A stretch of DNA of 17,599 nt, from positions 1 to 17,599 of the forward strand of contig DAUW01000090.1 in assembly GCA_002505355.1 (NCBI GenBank), written 5' to 3'. The notes under the pieces were generated by a model. The model worked only from the letters and a program-made list of their open reading frames with translations, was not told where the DNA came from and searched no databases. The DNA comes from Euryarchaeota archaeon UBA229 (GTDB lineage Archaea; Thermoplasmatota; Poseidoniia; Poseidoniales; Poseidoniaceae). Shown here in pieces: positions 7,271 to 15,335 of this stretch. Position 1 is the first letter of the stretch, and every line of letters begins with the position of its first letter. The translations under genes were made by a program, and so were the position numbers.

Positions 7271-8431
7271 GTGGAGACTATTACGGACTCAATGATTGTA
7301 GAGATAAATCCCAACCTAAGGCTATTGGGAACTGCTCATATATCAAGGAAAAGTGTTGAGGCTGTTAAGCATCAAATCGCAGAATTTGAGCCAGATGTTG
7401 TGGCTGTTGAACTTTGTAAATCAAGATATGAATCGCTGGTCACCGGGCGTAGACTCGATAAGGAAGGGTTGCTGAAAGTGATTAAAGAAGGTAAGGCGCC
7501 ATTAGTGTTACTACAATCGCTACTTGCTGCAGAACAGCGTAAACTTGGTCTAGACGAAGGTCAACAACCCGGTGCGGAATTACTTGAAGCAGTGAATATA
7601 TCTGAATCAATGGGCATAAGAGTTGAATTAATTGATCGGGATATTCAAACAACACTGCGAAGAGCATGGCGAAAAATGAGGCTGCGTGAAAAGTTCAGGA
7701 TAATTTACTCAATGCTGGGCGACGATGATGAAGAGGCTGATGTTAACCTAGATGAAATACTCGAAAGTCGTGATATTCTTTCAGATTTGATGAATGAATT
7801 AAAGCAATTTTCTCCTGGTGCAGGTGAGGTACTGATTGACGAGCGTGACGAGTATCTCGCTCAAAAAATTAGAAAAATCGACCCTAATAAGCGAACATTG
7901 GCAATTGTTGGCGCAGGGCATTTGAGTGGGATAGAGCACCATTTGACCACTGGTTCACAAATTGATAGGTTAGATGATTTATCGCTAGTTCCGAACCGTT
8001 CAGTGGTCTCAAAGAGTATCCCCTGGCTGATACCAATGTTTGTGTTTGGGTTGCTTGGTTTTTTGCTTTATCAAGGTGACAGTGTAGACGTTGTTGAGTT
8101 ATTTACGGTCTGGACATTTGCCAATGCCGTGTTGGCAGCAATTGGTTGTATAATCGCTAGAGGACATATTTTTGCGGTCTTAACTGCGGCTTTGGCCTCT
8201 CCTATCACCTCTTTGAATCCAACATTAGCCGCAGGTTGGTTTGCCGGCTATGTTCAACTCAAAGTCGCAGAACCGACAGCAGAGGACCTCCAACAATTTC
8301 TGAAACTGGAATCTTTGGGTAGTTTTTGGAGCAATAAAGCTGGCAGAGTATTACTAGTAACTGCGTTGACTAATCTAGGCAGTATGCTGGGTGCTTGGGT
8401 TGCGGCCGCAGGCTTAATTGGTGGAATTTAG
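7271..8431 (+). CDS. TraB/PrgY (TIKI superfamily) membrane protein
   Basis: A protein of 386 residues from GTG at 7271, or 379 from ATG at 7292; neither has a well-placed ribosome site and both precede the first motif. The N-terminal domain has GTAH (20-23), VVAVELCKSRY (43-53), DERDEYLA (190-197) and VGAGH (213-217), the paired GxxH pattern and acidic residue of the TraB/TIKI superfamily, some of whose members are metalloproteases. The C-terminal 140 residues contain several hydrophobic helices (about 250-267, 276-296, 299-332, 357-383), as in PrgY-type archaeal members. The soluble domain is therefore probably anchored to the membrane. It follows the DHH phosphoesterase after a single base and its end overlaps convergent folP by 4 bp. 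Family call is strong; substrate and partner are unknown. Confidence 0.88.
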   Translation: METITDSMIVEINPNLRLLGTAHISRKSVEAVKHQIAEFEPDVVAVELCKSRYESLVTGRRLDKEGLLKVIKEGKAPLVLLQSLLAAEQRKLGLDEGQQPGAELLEAVNISESMGIRVELIDRDIQTTLRRAWRKMRLREKFRIIYSMLGDDDEEADVNLDEILESRDILSDLMNELKQFSPGAGEVLIDERDEYLAQKIRKIDPNKRTLAIVGAGHLSGIEHHLTTGSQIDRLDDLSLVPNRSVVSKSIPWLIPMFVFGLLGFLLYQGDSVDVVELFTVWTFANAVLAAIGCIIARGHIFAVLTAALASPITSLNPTLAAGWFAGYVQLKVAEPTAEDLQQFLKLESLGSFWSNKAGRVLLVTALTNLGSMLGAWVAAAGLIGGI

Positions 8432-9291
8432 TCGATTAATGCTTGAAGTACTTTGAACAAATCATTATGCTCATCTATGTCATGTACTCTAAGAATGTCA
8501 ACGCCATTCATGGCGGCGAATACTGATGACCCCAACGTTCCGGATAGTCTATCACTAGCTGCGGATTTATTAGTTATTAGACCAATAACAGATTTGCGTG
8601 AGATGCCCCAGAGTAAACTCAATCCTGAGGACTTAAACCTCCTAACAGCCTTCATTAGCGCAATATTGTGGTCGTGAGTTTTACCAAAGCCGATTCCCGG
8701 ATCTATCACAATCGATTGTTTACTGTGCCCTCGTTGAATTAATAATTCTGCTTTTTGTTCCAAGTAACAAGCAACCTCCTCAACAACATCTTCGTAGTTT
8801 GGTTCTTCCTGCATATTTTGCGGTTCGCCCTGCATATGCATTATGCAAACATCACAACCGGTCTCGATGACTAATTCAATCATCTTGCTATCTCTCAAGC
8901 CCGATACGTCATTTATCATATTAGCACCATTTTCGATTGCTAACCTTGCCACTTGGTGATTCATGGTGTCAATTGAGATAAATACCTCGGGAAAACGCTC
9001 ACGAATTTCTCTAATTACTGGAATAACTCTTTCTATCTCTTGCTCTATAGAAATCTTCTCAGCACCTGGACGGGTTGATTCGCCACCGATGTCAAGCCAA
9101 TCAGCACCGTTTTCAATCATTTGCTTGGCTTTATCGATTACATTTTCATGCGTGACCCGTGATTCTGAATAGAATGAATCTGGAGTGACATTTAGGATAC
9201 CCATTAGTGATGGCCTGGCAATCCTATTTGGGATAATCGGGTCAAAATCACGCACTCCGCTTGTTGAATCAGGTGATAAGTTCCCACTCAT
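8428..9291 (-). CDS. folP: Dihydropteroate synthase
   Basis: This 287-residue enzyme condenses a pterin pyrophosphate with p-aminobenzoate (or an analogue) in folate synthesis. All family motifs are in order: MGILNVTPDSF (30-40), DIGGESTRPGA (67-77), SIDT (106-109), NDVSG (127-131), MHMQG (151-155), DPGIGFGKT (197-205), GISRKS (229-234) and RVHD (268-271). The length is normal, with about 25 residues before the first strand. The ATG at 9291 is supported by GGAG 6 nt upstream on the minus strand. The gene stands alone: no folK, folE or folC is adjacent. It overlaps the TraB end by 4 bp and is divergent from a small membrane protein. Bacterial-type DHPS occurs in only some archaea, for example haloarchaea. 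Confidence 0.96.
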   Translation of the reverse strand: MSGNLSPDSTSGVRDFDPIIPNRIARPSLMGILNVTPDSFYSESRVTHENVIDKAKQMIENGADWLDIGGESTRPGAEKISIEQEIERVIPVIREIRERFPEVFISIDTMNHQVARLAIENGANMINDVSGLRDSKMIELVIETGCDVCIMHMQGEPQNMQEEPNYEDVVEEVACYLEQKAELLIQRGHSKQSIVIDPGIGFGKTHDHNIALMKAVRRFKSSGLSLLWGISRKSVIGLITNKSAASDRLSGTLGSSVFAAMNGVDILRVHDIDEHNDLFKVLQALID

Positions 9292-9361
9292 TGGTCGCTC
9301 CAGTTCGAGAGATTTGATAAGTTGTGACCTTCAAGGGCGGTTAATGTCGGGAGCGAATGAC
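9292..9361. promoter_or_regulatory. Divergent intergenic region, folP / membrane protein
   Basis: A 70-bp gap between divergent genes that must supply both promoters. A GGAG motif sits 6 nt before the folP ATG on the minus strand, and GGGAG (9349-9353) lies 8 nt before the ATG at 9362 on the plus strand. TTTGATAA near 9312-9320 is a weak TATA-like element. Nothing else stands out. Confidence 0.3.
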
Positions 9362-9979
9362 ATGGATTCAGAACAGAGAATCCATGAAGATTCTTTAGAA
9401 TCAAATAACTCAGTCGTCGAATATAGCGAGGAACTTGCTGACCGATTAATCAGCCGTCTCAAGCCAGAAGACAATGCCTCAATACTGAAGATGATTGCTA
9501 ATAAAGCGTATTTTAGCGGTGGTCTGGGAACGATAATTCTCGTATTTTGGTGGTTGACTGTCGATACCGGTAGCGATGATTTATCGACAGGTGTATCAAC
9601 ATTTTTCAACCTAGATTTTTCGCAAGTTGCGTTAACTGTGATCGGTTTAGGATTAATATCAGCATTACTCCGAGACTTCAGCCGCGAGTTAGGGAAATTA
9701 GCACCGGCATTGATTTCAGGAGCCCTGATAATACTGTGTTGTTTGTATGTACTAGAGCCTGTAGCATTAGGTTTCTTTACCGATGAGATAACAAGCTCTG
9801 ACGGGATTTGGCGAACAGCCAGACTTGCTTTGCTTTGGCTAGGCATTACCTATTGTGCCCATTTGTTGGTTGATGCTTCTTTACTAGCTTGGCTCAAGAA
9901 ATTCTGTGATTCGAAAGGACTTAACATTGAACCACTCGGTGGTCGTGGCGAATCTGCAAGCGGCCTCCTTGAGGATTAG
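9362..9979 (+). CDS. Small membrane protein of unknown function
   Basis: I do not recognise a family. From ATG 9362 it has 205 residues; ATG at 9344 is the alternative. I prefer 9362 because GGGAG lies 8 nt upstream. The open frame extends further left only by running over folP. An acidic, charged N-terminal region of about 60 residues is followed by four hydrophobic segments: GTIILVFWWLTVD, VALTVIGLGLISALL, LAPALISGALIILCCLYVLE and ARLALLWLGITYCAHLLVDA, and then a short polar tail. It is likely an integral membrane protein with a cytoplasmic head. It lies 25 bp upstream of Trm56 in the same direction and probably shares its transcript. No motif suggests an enzyme. Its layout, a polar head plus four helices, is similar to that of the orphan at 1132-1725, but I see no clear sequence match. 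Confidence 0.68.
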   Translation: MDSEQRIHEDSLESNNSVVEYSEELADRLISRLKPEDNASILKMIANKAYFSGGLGTIILVFWWLTVDTGSDDLSTGVSTFFNLDFSQVALTVIGLGLISALLRDFSRELGKLAPALISGALIILCCLYVLEPVALGFFTDEITSSDGIWRTARLALLWLGITYCAHLLVDASLLAWLKKFCDSKGLNIEPLGGRGESASGLLED

Positions 9980-10004
9980 TGCAAGTATAATCGATGGTAT
10001 TAAC

Positions 10005-10550
10005 ATGGTAGAATCAGAAATCGAAGTATTAAGGCTGGGTCATCGGGTTGGAAGAGATCCAAGGATCACCACACACCTTGCTCTCGTCAGTCGCGCCATG
10101 GGAGTCAAGAAGTTCACCTTGGCTGGCGATAAGGATGAGAAATTATTCGATAATATCGATTCAGTGAATGAACGCTTTGGCCAAGGAATCGTGTGTCGTC
10201 ACGAAAGTAGTCCAATGAAAATGTTAAGGGAAATTGCAACCTCAAATGAAAAACACAAGCCTCTGATTATTCATCTGACGATGTATGGTGAACCATTTAA
10301 AGAAACGATTGAAGATATTCCAAAAGAACAACCAATTGTTGTGGTTGTTGGTGGCGCCAAAGTACCTGCTGAGTTGTTCACATTAAGTGATTACAATATT
10401 GCAGTTGGTAATCAACCTCACTCTGAGGTTGCGGCATTGGCACTATTTTTGGATTGTTGGACTGGCGGAAAAGCCTTTGAACAAGAGTATGAGGGTGCGC
10501 AGTTGATCATCAATCCATCAAAAACCGGTAAAGACGTGCGTGAAGTATAG
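10005..10550 (+). CDS. trm56: tRNA (cytidine(56)-2'-O)-methyltransferase Trm56
   Basis: A 181-residue SPOUT-fold enzyme that methylates the 2'-OH of C56 in the T-loop of tRNA using S-adenosylmethionine; it is typical of Archaea. Motifs: LRLGHRVGRDPRITTHLALV (9-28), HLTMYG (90-95), VGGAKVP (115-121) and the knot segment AVGNQPHSEVAALALFLD (133-150). Length matches the family (about 175-200). The ATG at 10005 is chosen because the family N-terminus begins just before LRLGHR; the upstream extension would overlap the preceding gene in another frame. No Shine-Dalgarno motif is obvious. The gene is strong support for an archaeal origin of the window. Confidence 0.93.
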   Translation: MVESEIEVLRLGHRVGRDPRITTHLALVSRAMGVKKFTLAGDKDEKLFDNIDSVNERFGQGIVCRHESSPMKMLREIATSNEKHKPLIIHLTMYGEPFKETIEDIPKEQPIVVVVGGAKVPAELFTLSDYNIAVGNQPHSEVAALALFLDCWTGGKAFEQEYEGAQLIINPSKTGKDVREV

Positions 10551-10683
10551 CAGGATAGTATGTAAGTTATTGTCGACTAATATAATTTTTACTAATAATC
10601 AAACCTAAATTTGAGTTTTCTCAGATTTTATCGTATTCCAATCCATCCCAATTATTATTTGAGTCCTTCATCGACAACTGCTG
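10551..10683 (+). promoter_or_regulatory. Intergenic region, trm56 end and carA promoter
   Basis: This 133-bp AT-rich gap is the longest in the window. TATAATTTTT at 10581-10590 has a T-run shortly after the trm56 stop and could terminate that transcript. TGAG-TTTT-CTCA followed by GATTTT (about 10612-10629) is a very weak hairpin. ATTATTATTT at 10651-10660 lies 24-33 bp before the carA ATG at 10684, the spacing expected for a TATA box of a leaderless archaeal transcript. No tRNA, riboswitch or operator could be recognised. The functions are inferred. Confidence 0.4.
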
Positions 10684-11988
10684 ATGTCGTTACCCCTAGA
10701 GGCTGCCGGTAGTTTCTGTCCGGGGTCTCTAGATTACAAAAATCCGGCATATCCACGATTTATGGACGCTGCAGATGGCTTTGATTTAGGTCAGCAATTG
10801 AGCAATCAAGCACACGGTCCCGGGTTATTGTTAACCGCCGACGGAGGCAGATATACGGGCAATTTGTTCGGAGCGGAGGGTATCGGTGAGGGAGAATTAG
10901 TATTCACAACCGGTATGATGGGGTATCAAGAATCACTGACAGACCCATCATTTGCTGGTCAAGTTTTGACTTTTACTTATCCACTAATCGGTAACTATGG
11001 TATTCACAATAACCGCTCAGAGTCTGCTTCAGTATGGCCCCGGGGGGTAGTGGTTAGACATGCAATGAAAGATCCCGACCACAGAGATTCAATTGCGACA
11101 GTAAATGATCTTCTCCGCTTGCATAATATTCCCGGAATAGAGGAAATCGACACCCGTGAAATCACCAAAAATGTCAGGGAATTAGGGACCGTGTTGTGCG
11201 TTTTTGGCCCGGCAGATAAAGAGGAATTACTCAAAGAAAAATTGTCCAAGCTGACCTCTCCTGAATTAGATGATCTAGTCGATCTTGTATCGATAGATGA
11301 AGCGGTAATTCTCAATCAGGGTGATACTGACGAGCTTGGCCGTTTAAAGCCGAGATTGGCAGCACTTGATTGCGGTATCAAGTATAACATCCTGCGCAGC
11401 CTTTGCCAGTATTTTGAAGTTATTTGGTGCCCTCCTGACACGTCTTTTGATACACTGACAAGTGATTATCAGATTGATGCATTATTTTGTTCAAATGGAC
11501 CTGGTGACCCTGCTCATCCAGGTAAAGCATCAGCCGCAAGGGACACTCTGGCTATGGCAGTAAAATCAGGTTATCCAGTAATGGGAATTTGTTTAGGTCA
11601 CCAACTCATGGGACTAGCGTCGGGCTTGAAGACTTACAAGATGCGTTATGGTCATCGCGGTGCAAATCAACCAGTAGTTGATTTAGTAACTGGAAAAGTG
11701 CAAATTACCAGTCAAAACCACGGTTTTGCCGTGGCTGATCCAGATGCAGGTATGCTCGCTGCTCATCCATCTGGCGCAACATCTCCCGACAGTCAGAATC
11801 TCCATGGACAGGAAGTAAAAGTTCGTTACATCAACGCCAACGACCGAACTGTCGAGGGTCTGGATGTAACCGATAGACCGTGTTTCACCGTTCAATTTCA
11901 CCCAGAAGCTTGTCCGGGACCACATGATGCTGAAAACTTGTTCAACCGCTTTAGAGAAATTGTCGATGCTCACTTGGAGGCTCAATAG
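10684..11988 (+). CDS. carA: Carbamoyl-phosphate synthase small (glutaminase) subunit
   Basis: The glutaminase subunit that releases ammonia from glutamine for carbamoyl phosphate, feeding pyrimidine and arginine synthesis. The N-terminal CarA domain includes GEGELVFTTGMMGYQESLTD (68-87). The class I amidotransferase domain follows, with the nucleophile Cys303 in GICLGHQLMG and His406/Glu408 in QFHPEA. At 434 residues from ATG 10684 it is longer than usual (about 360-390): about 45 residues precede the normal first strand (GLLLTADGGRY). A second in-frame ATG at 10762 would remove 26 of them. Neither start has a Shine-Dalgarno motif, consistent with a leaderless transcript, so the choice is open. 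The gene abuts carB with no gap. Confidence 0.94.
   Translation: MSLPLEAAGSFCPGSLDYKNPAYPRFMDAADGFDLGQQLSNQAHGPGLLLTADGGRYTGNLFGAEGIGEGELVFTTGMMGYQESLTDPSFAGQVLTFTYPLIGNYGIHNNRSESASVWPRGVVVRHAMKDPDHRDSIATVNDLLRLHNIPGIEEIDTREITKNVRELGTVLCVFGPADKEELLKEKLSKLTSPELDDLVDLVSIDEAVILNQGDTDELGRLKPRLAALDCGIKYNILRSLCQYFEVIWCPPDTSFDTLTSDYQIDALFCSNGPGDPAHPGKASAARDTLAMAVKSGYPVMGICLGHQLMGLASGLKTYKMRYGHRGANQPVVDLVTGKVQITSQNHGFAVADPDAGMLAAHPSGATSPDSQNLHGQEVKVRYINANDRTVEGLDVTDRPCFTVQFHPEACPGPHDAENLFNRFREIVDAHLEAQ
11976..11980 (+). promoter_or_regulatory. Ribosome binding site of carB inside carA
   Basis: GGAGG is the best match in the window to the anti-SD seen at the 16S end. It lies inside the last codons of carA and 8 nt before the carB ATG. 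It supports the 11989 start and suggests coupled translation giving balanced subunits. Confidence 0.65.
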
Positions 11989-14900
11989 ATGCCTAGACGT
12001 AATGACTTGAAGACGATCATGGTGCTTGGTAGTGGACCAATAAAAATTGGTCAGGCAGCGGAATTTGACTTCTCTGGCAGTCAAGCAGTTCGGGCACTTC
12101 GTGAGGATGGTTATGAGGTAATTTTGGTTAATTCAAATCCTGCAACAATTCAAAACGATCCCGAAATGGCTGACAAAGTTTACATTGAGCCATTGTTATC
12201 TTCATCAATAAAGCGCATCCTAGAAATTGAGAAACCCTGCGCGCTCCTTGCAGGAATGGGCGGTCAAACCGCATTAAACATTGCCAGTGAACTGGCACAT
12301 TCCGGCGTACTGGACGAGCTTGGGGTTGAATTAATTGGCTCTGACTTGGACGCCATTGACAAGGCAGAGGATCGAGATTTATTCAACAAAGTATGCGAAT
12401 CAATTAACCTGCCAATAAGTGAGGCAATTGCTTGTAATTCCATGGATGAGGTAATCAATGCTGCAGACAGTATTGGCTCCTGGCCGCTTCTTATTAGGCC
12501 AGCATTCACGCTTGGTGGACTTGGTGGTGGGACTGCGTGGAATGTTGGTGAGTTGGTTGAAATTGCCACTTTGGGACTGAGAAATTCACGAATAAATCAA
12601 GTCCTTATTGAAGAGTCGATACTCGGTTGGCAAGAGCTAGAATATGAAGTGATGCGAGATGAGTCAGACAATGCCATTATTGTTTGTACAATGGAAAATA
12701 TTGACCCAATGGGCGTTCATACCGGCGAATCAACGGTTGTTGCTCCGCTTCAATCATTCTCCGACCGCGATCATCAGGTCCTACGTGATCAAGCGCTAGC
12801 GCTTATTAGAGCTCTTAACATCAAAGGTGGTTGTAATGTTCAATTTGCCTTCAACCAGTTTACTGGGGAAATACGGGTAATTGAGGTAAATCCTCGGGTT
12901 TCTAGGTCTTCGGCACTGGCAAGTAAAGCAACCGGTTATCCCATTGCGAGGATTGCTGCCAAGATTGCGGTGGGCTACACTCTAGATGAATTACCTAACC
13001 CAATTACTGGAGACGGTACAACTGCAGCATTTGAGCCAACGTTGGATTATTGCGTGGTAAAGATACCGAGATGGCCGTTTGATAAGTTTAGAACTGCGGA
13101 TAGAACTCTCGGCACCTCAATGAAATCAACTGGTGAGGTAATGGCTATTGGCAGAAATTTCGAGGAAGCTTTCCTCAAGGCATGGGCATCTCTTGAGCAA
13201 GGGTGTCCCCACCCCCGGCCACTAACAAGAGCAGATGAATCAGAAGGTGAATCAATGGCCGAACGGGCCAATGAGCCATTGCCAGACGAGGTGTTAGTAG
13301 ACTGGTGCAGGATTGCTACAGACCGAAGAATGGGCGCGCTAATCGAAGCATTTAGACGCGGCTGGAGCGTTGAGAAAGTACACGAAATAACGCGGATTAC
13401 TCGTTGGTTCCTATACCGATTTGAGAATATCGCCAAGCTGGAACGAGAAATGGTTGAAATGTCTTGCAATCCCACAGAAATTAATGTTGAGACATTGCGG
13501 AAATGGAAATCACATGGTTTTGCCGATTCACATATTGCTGATGCCCTAAATTCATTCCCTGCAACGGGTTACAAGGCTTTACCTCGGGGCCGCAATGAAG
13601 ATTCAGTCATGCACCGGCGACACTCATTATCGCTTCATCCAAATTATCGCATGGTTGACTCTTGTGCTGCGGAATTTGCGGCAAAAACGCCATACTATTA
13701 CTCTACCTATGAACCAAGTTCAAGTTCGGGAATCGATCATATTCCTAACTTATCAAGTCGAACAAAAGAGCGGCTGGTTGCAATTGGCAGTGGGCCAATA
13801 AGAATCGGCCAAGGAATCGAGTTTGATTATGGCTGCGTTCACGCAGTGATGGCGATAAGAGAAGCTGGGAAAGATGCTATTTTAATTAATAACAACCCCG
13901 AAACCGTATCGACCGATTTTGATACCTCGGATCGGCTGTACTTTGAACCTTTGACCTTGGAATATGTCACGGAGGTATTGCTGCGGGAGCAAGCACATTC
14001 AATACTCTTGCAATTCGGTGGCCAAACGGCAATTAATCTGTCACAACCGCTAGATAAACGACTACCTGATTTGCAAAAGCTTGGTCTTAATCTAAAGATT
14101 GCTGGGACTTCATGTGATGCGATTGATGAGGCTAGCGATAGAGAACGGTTTGAGAAATTCGCTGCCCGTTCGGGATTGACAATGCCTAGAGGCGCAACGG
14201 GCATCACTGCTGATGATGTCCGGGATGCGGTAAAAAAAATTGGCTACCCGGTTTTGATAAGACCATCATATGTTCTAGGTGGCAGGGGAATGGAAATATT
14301 ATCCAATGACGCCCAATTAGAAGCGTATCTATCAGAAGCATATCTAGCCCCCGATAAACCATTACTCGTCGATGAATACCTTGGACACGCAACTGAAATC
14401 GATGTAGATGCTGCCTCAGACGGTAATGAGGTATTGATTGGAGCCGTGATGGAGCATCTCGAAGAAGCTGGAATACACTCAGGTGATTCTACATGCTTTA
14501 TACCCGCTCAAAATATCCCTGAAGAGATGCTGTCTAGGATTAAAGAGCAAACCAAAGTTATTGGACTTGGGTTGAATATCATTGGTTGTTTCAACATCCA
14601 ATTTGCCATTCAAGGCGAAAATCTGTACGTATTGGAGGTTAATCCGCGGTCGTCTAGAACAGTGCCCTTCGTCGCTAAATCTTCGGGTTTGCCACTGGCT
14701 AGGATTGCGGCAAAAATCACCATAGGAATACCGCTATCAGAACAAACTATCCCGCTGCGTACCTCAGGCAATGTTTGCGTTAAGGCTCCTGTGTTCCCGT
14801 TCATCAAGCTAAGAGGATTGGACCCTGCACCGGGTCCAGAGATGAAATCGACTGGCGAAGTTTTTGGTTCGCACCAAAACCCAGACATCGCATACCTGAA

Positions 14901-15333
14901 AGCCAGACTGGCAACGGAGGTTCCTGTTGCTATTTCTGGGGGAGTTTACCTAACCGTAAGAGATGATGACAAGATAAATTTGGTTCCAATCGCTCGACGA
15001 TTGATGGACCTAGGTTTTGCCCTATACGCTACTCCGGGTACGGCCGATATTCTAAGAGAAAATGAGATTCCAGTCGAGATAGTGTATCGTATTCGGGAAC
15101 GGATGCATCCAGATGCACTTGATTTGATGCGAGAAGGTAAGATTTCATTCATCGTCAACGTACCAACTATCTCAGGAGGAGCGGTAAGAGATGGTAACAT
15201 GATGCGTAGATTGGCAGTCGAATTGAACATACCATTTGTCACGACAATTCGTGGGGCAACAATGGAGGTTGCTGCCATTGCTGCACTGATGAAAGGTGAA
15301 ATGGAGCCAGTCAGGCTGCGGGTCAACTACTAG
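11989..15333 (+). CDS. carB: Carbamoyl-phosphate synthase large subunit
   Basis: The synthetase subunit, with two ATP-grasp halves that form carboxyphosphate and then carbamoyl phosphate. The first half opens with VLGSGPIKIGQAAEFDFSGS (12-31); the second begins near residue 594 with AIGSGPIRIGQGIEFDYG. ATP-grasp features include FTLGGLGGG and EVNPRVSRSSALASKATGYP in the first half, and SYVLGGRGMEI, HSGDST and EVNPRSSRTVPFVAKSSGLP in the second. Residues from about 975 form the MGS-like regulatory domain (YATPGTADIL). At 1114 residues it is about 40 longer than E. coli CarB. From memory of that protein, the extra length lies in the linker after the first ATP-grasp (near residues 405-440), in the oligomerisation region (near 525-545) and before the second half (near 575-590). 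All catalytic regions are intact. It converges with the zinc-ribbon gene after 2 bp. Confidence 0.97.
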   Translation: MPRRNDLKTIMVLGSGPIKIGQAAEFDFSGSQAVRALREDGYEVILVNSNPATIQNDPEMADKVYIEPLLSSSIKRILEIEKPCALLAGMGGQTALNIASELAHSGVLDELGVELIGSDLDAIDKAEDRDLFNKVCESINLPISEAIACNSMDEVINAADSIGSWPLLIRPAFTLGGLGGGTAWNVGELVEIATLGLRNSRINQVLIEESILGWQELEYEVMRDESDNAIIVCTMENIDPMGVHTGESTVVAPLQSFSDRDHQVLRDQALALIRALNIKGGCNVQFAFNQFTGEIRVIEVNPRVSRSSALASKATGYPIARIAAKIAVGYTLDELPNPITGDGTTAAFEPTLDYCVVKIPRWPFDKFRTADRTLGTSMKSTGEVMAIGRNFEEAFLKAWASLEQGCPHPRPLTRADESEGESMAERANEPLPDEVLVDWCRIATDRRMGALIEAFRRGWSVEKVHEITRITRWFLYRFENIAKLEREMVEMSCNPTEINVETLRKWKSHGFADSHIADALNSFPATGYKALPRGRNEDSVMHRRHSLSLHPNYRMVDSCAAEFAAKTPYYYSTYEPSSSSGIDHIPNLSSRTKERLVAIGSGPIRIGQGIEFDYGCVHAVMAIREAGKDAILINNNPETVSTDFDTSDRLYFEPLTLEYVTEVLLREQAHSILLQFGGQTAINLSQPLDKRLPDLQKLGLNLKIAGTSCDAIDEASDRERFEKFAARSGLTMPRGATGITADDVRDAVKKIGYPVLIRPSYVLGGRGMEILSNDAQLEAYLSEAYLAPDKPLLVDEYLGHATEIDVDAASDGNEVLIGAVMEHLEEAGIHSGDSTCFIPAQNIPEEMLSRIKEQTKVIGLGLNIIGCFNIQFAIQGENLYVLEVNPRSSRTVPFVAKSSGLPLARIAAKITIGIPLSEQTIPLRTSGNVCVKAPVFPFIKLRGLDPAPGPEMKSTGEVFGSHQNPDIAYLKARLATEVPVAISGGVYLTVRDDDKINLVPIARRLMDLGFALYATPGTADILRENEIPVEIVYRIRERMHPDALDLMREGKISFIVNVPTISGGAVRDGNMMRRLAVELNIPFVTTIRGATMEVAAIAALMKGEMEPVRLRVNY

Positions 15334-15335
15334 GT

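Noticed and set aside
9185..9343. Start of the small membrane protein at 9185
   Set aside because: This part runs across the folP coding region on the opposite strand, which is firmly identified by its motifs.
9331..9846. 171-residue open frame on the minus strand
   Set aside because: It is opposite the membrane-protein gene, is rich in Ser/Pro/Lys without any motif, and has no independent support.
10551..10683. tRNA or riboswitch in the longest intergenic gap
   Set aside because: No T-arm GTTCRANYC sequence, cloverleaf or extended helices could be found; the region is simply AT-rich.
13047..13475. 142-residue open frame on the minus strand within carB
   Set aside because: It is an antisense shadow; the carB frame is continuous and conserved through this stretch.
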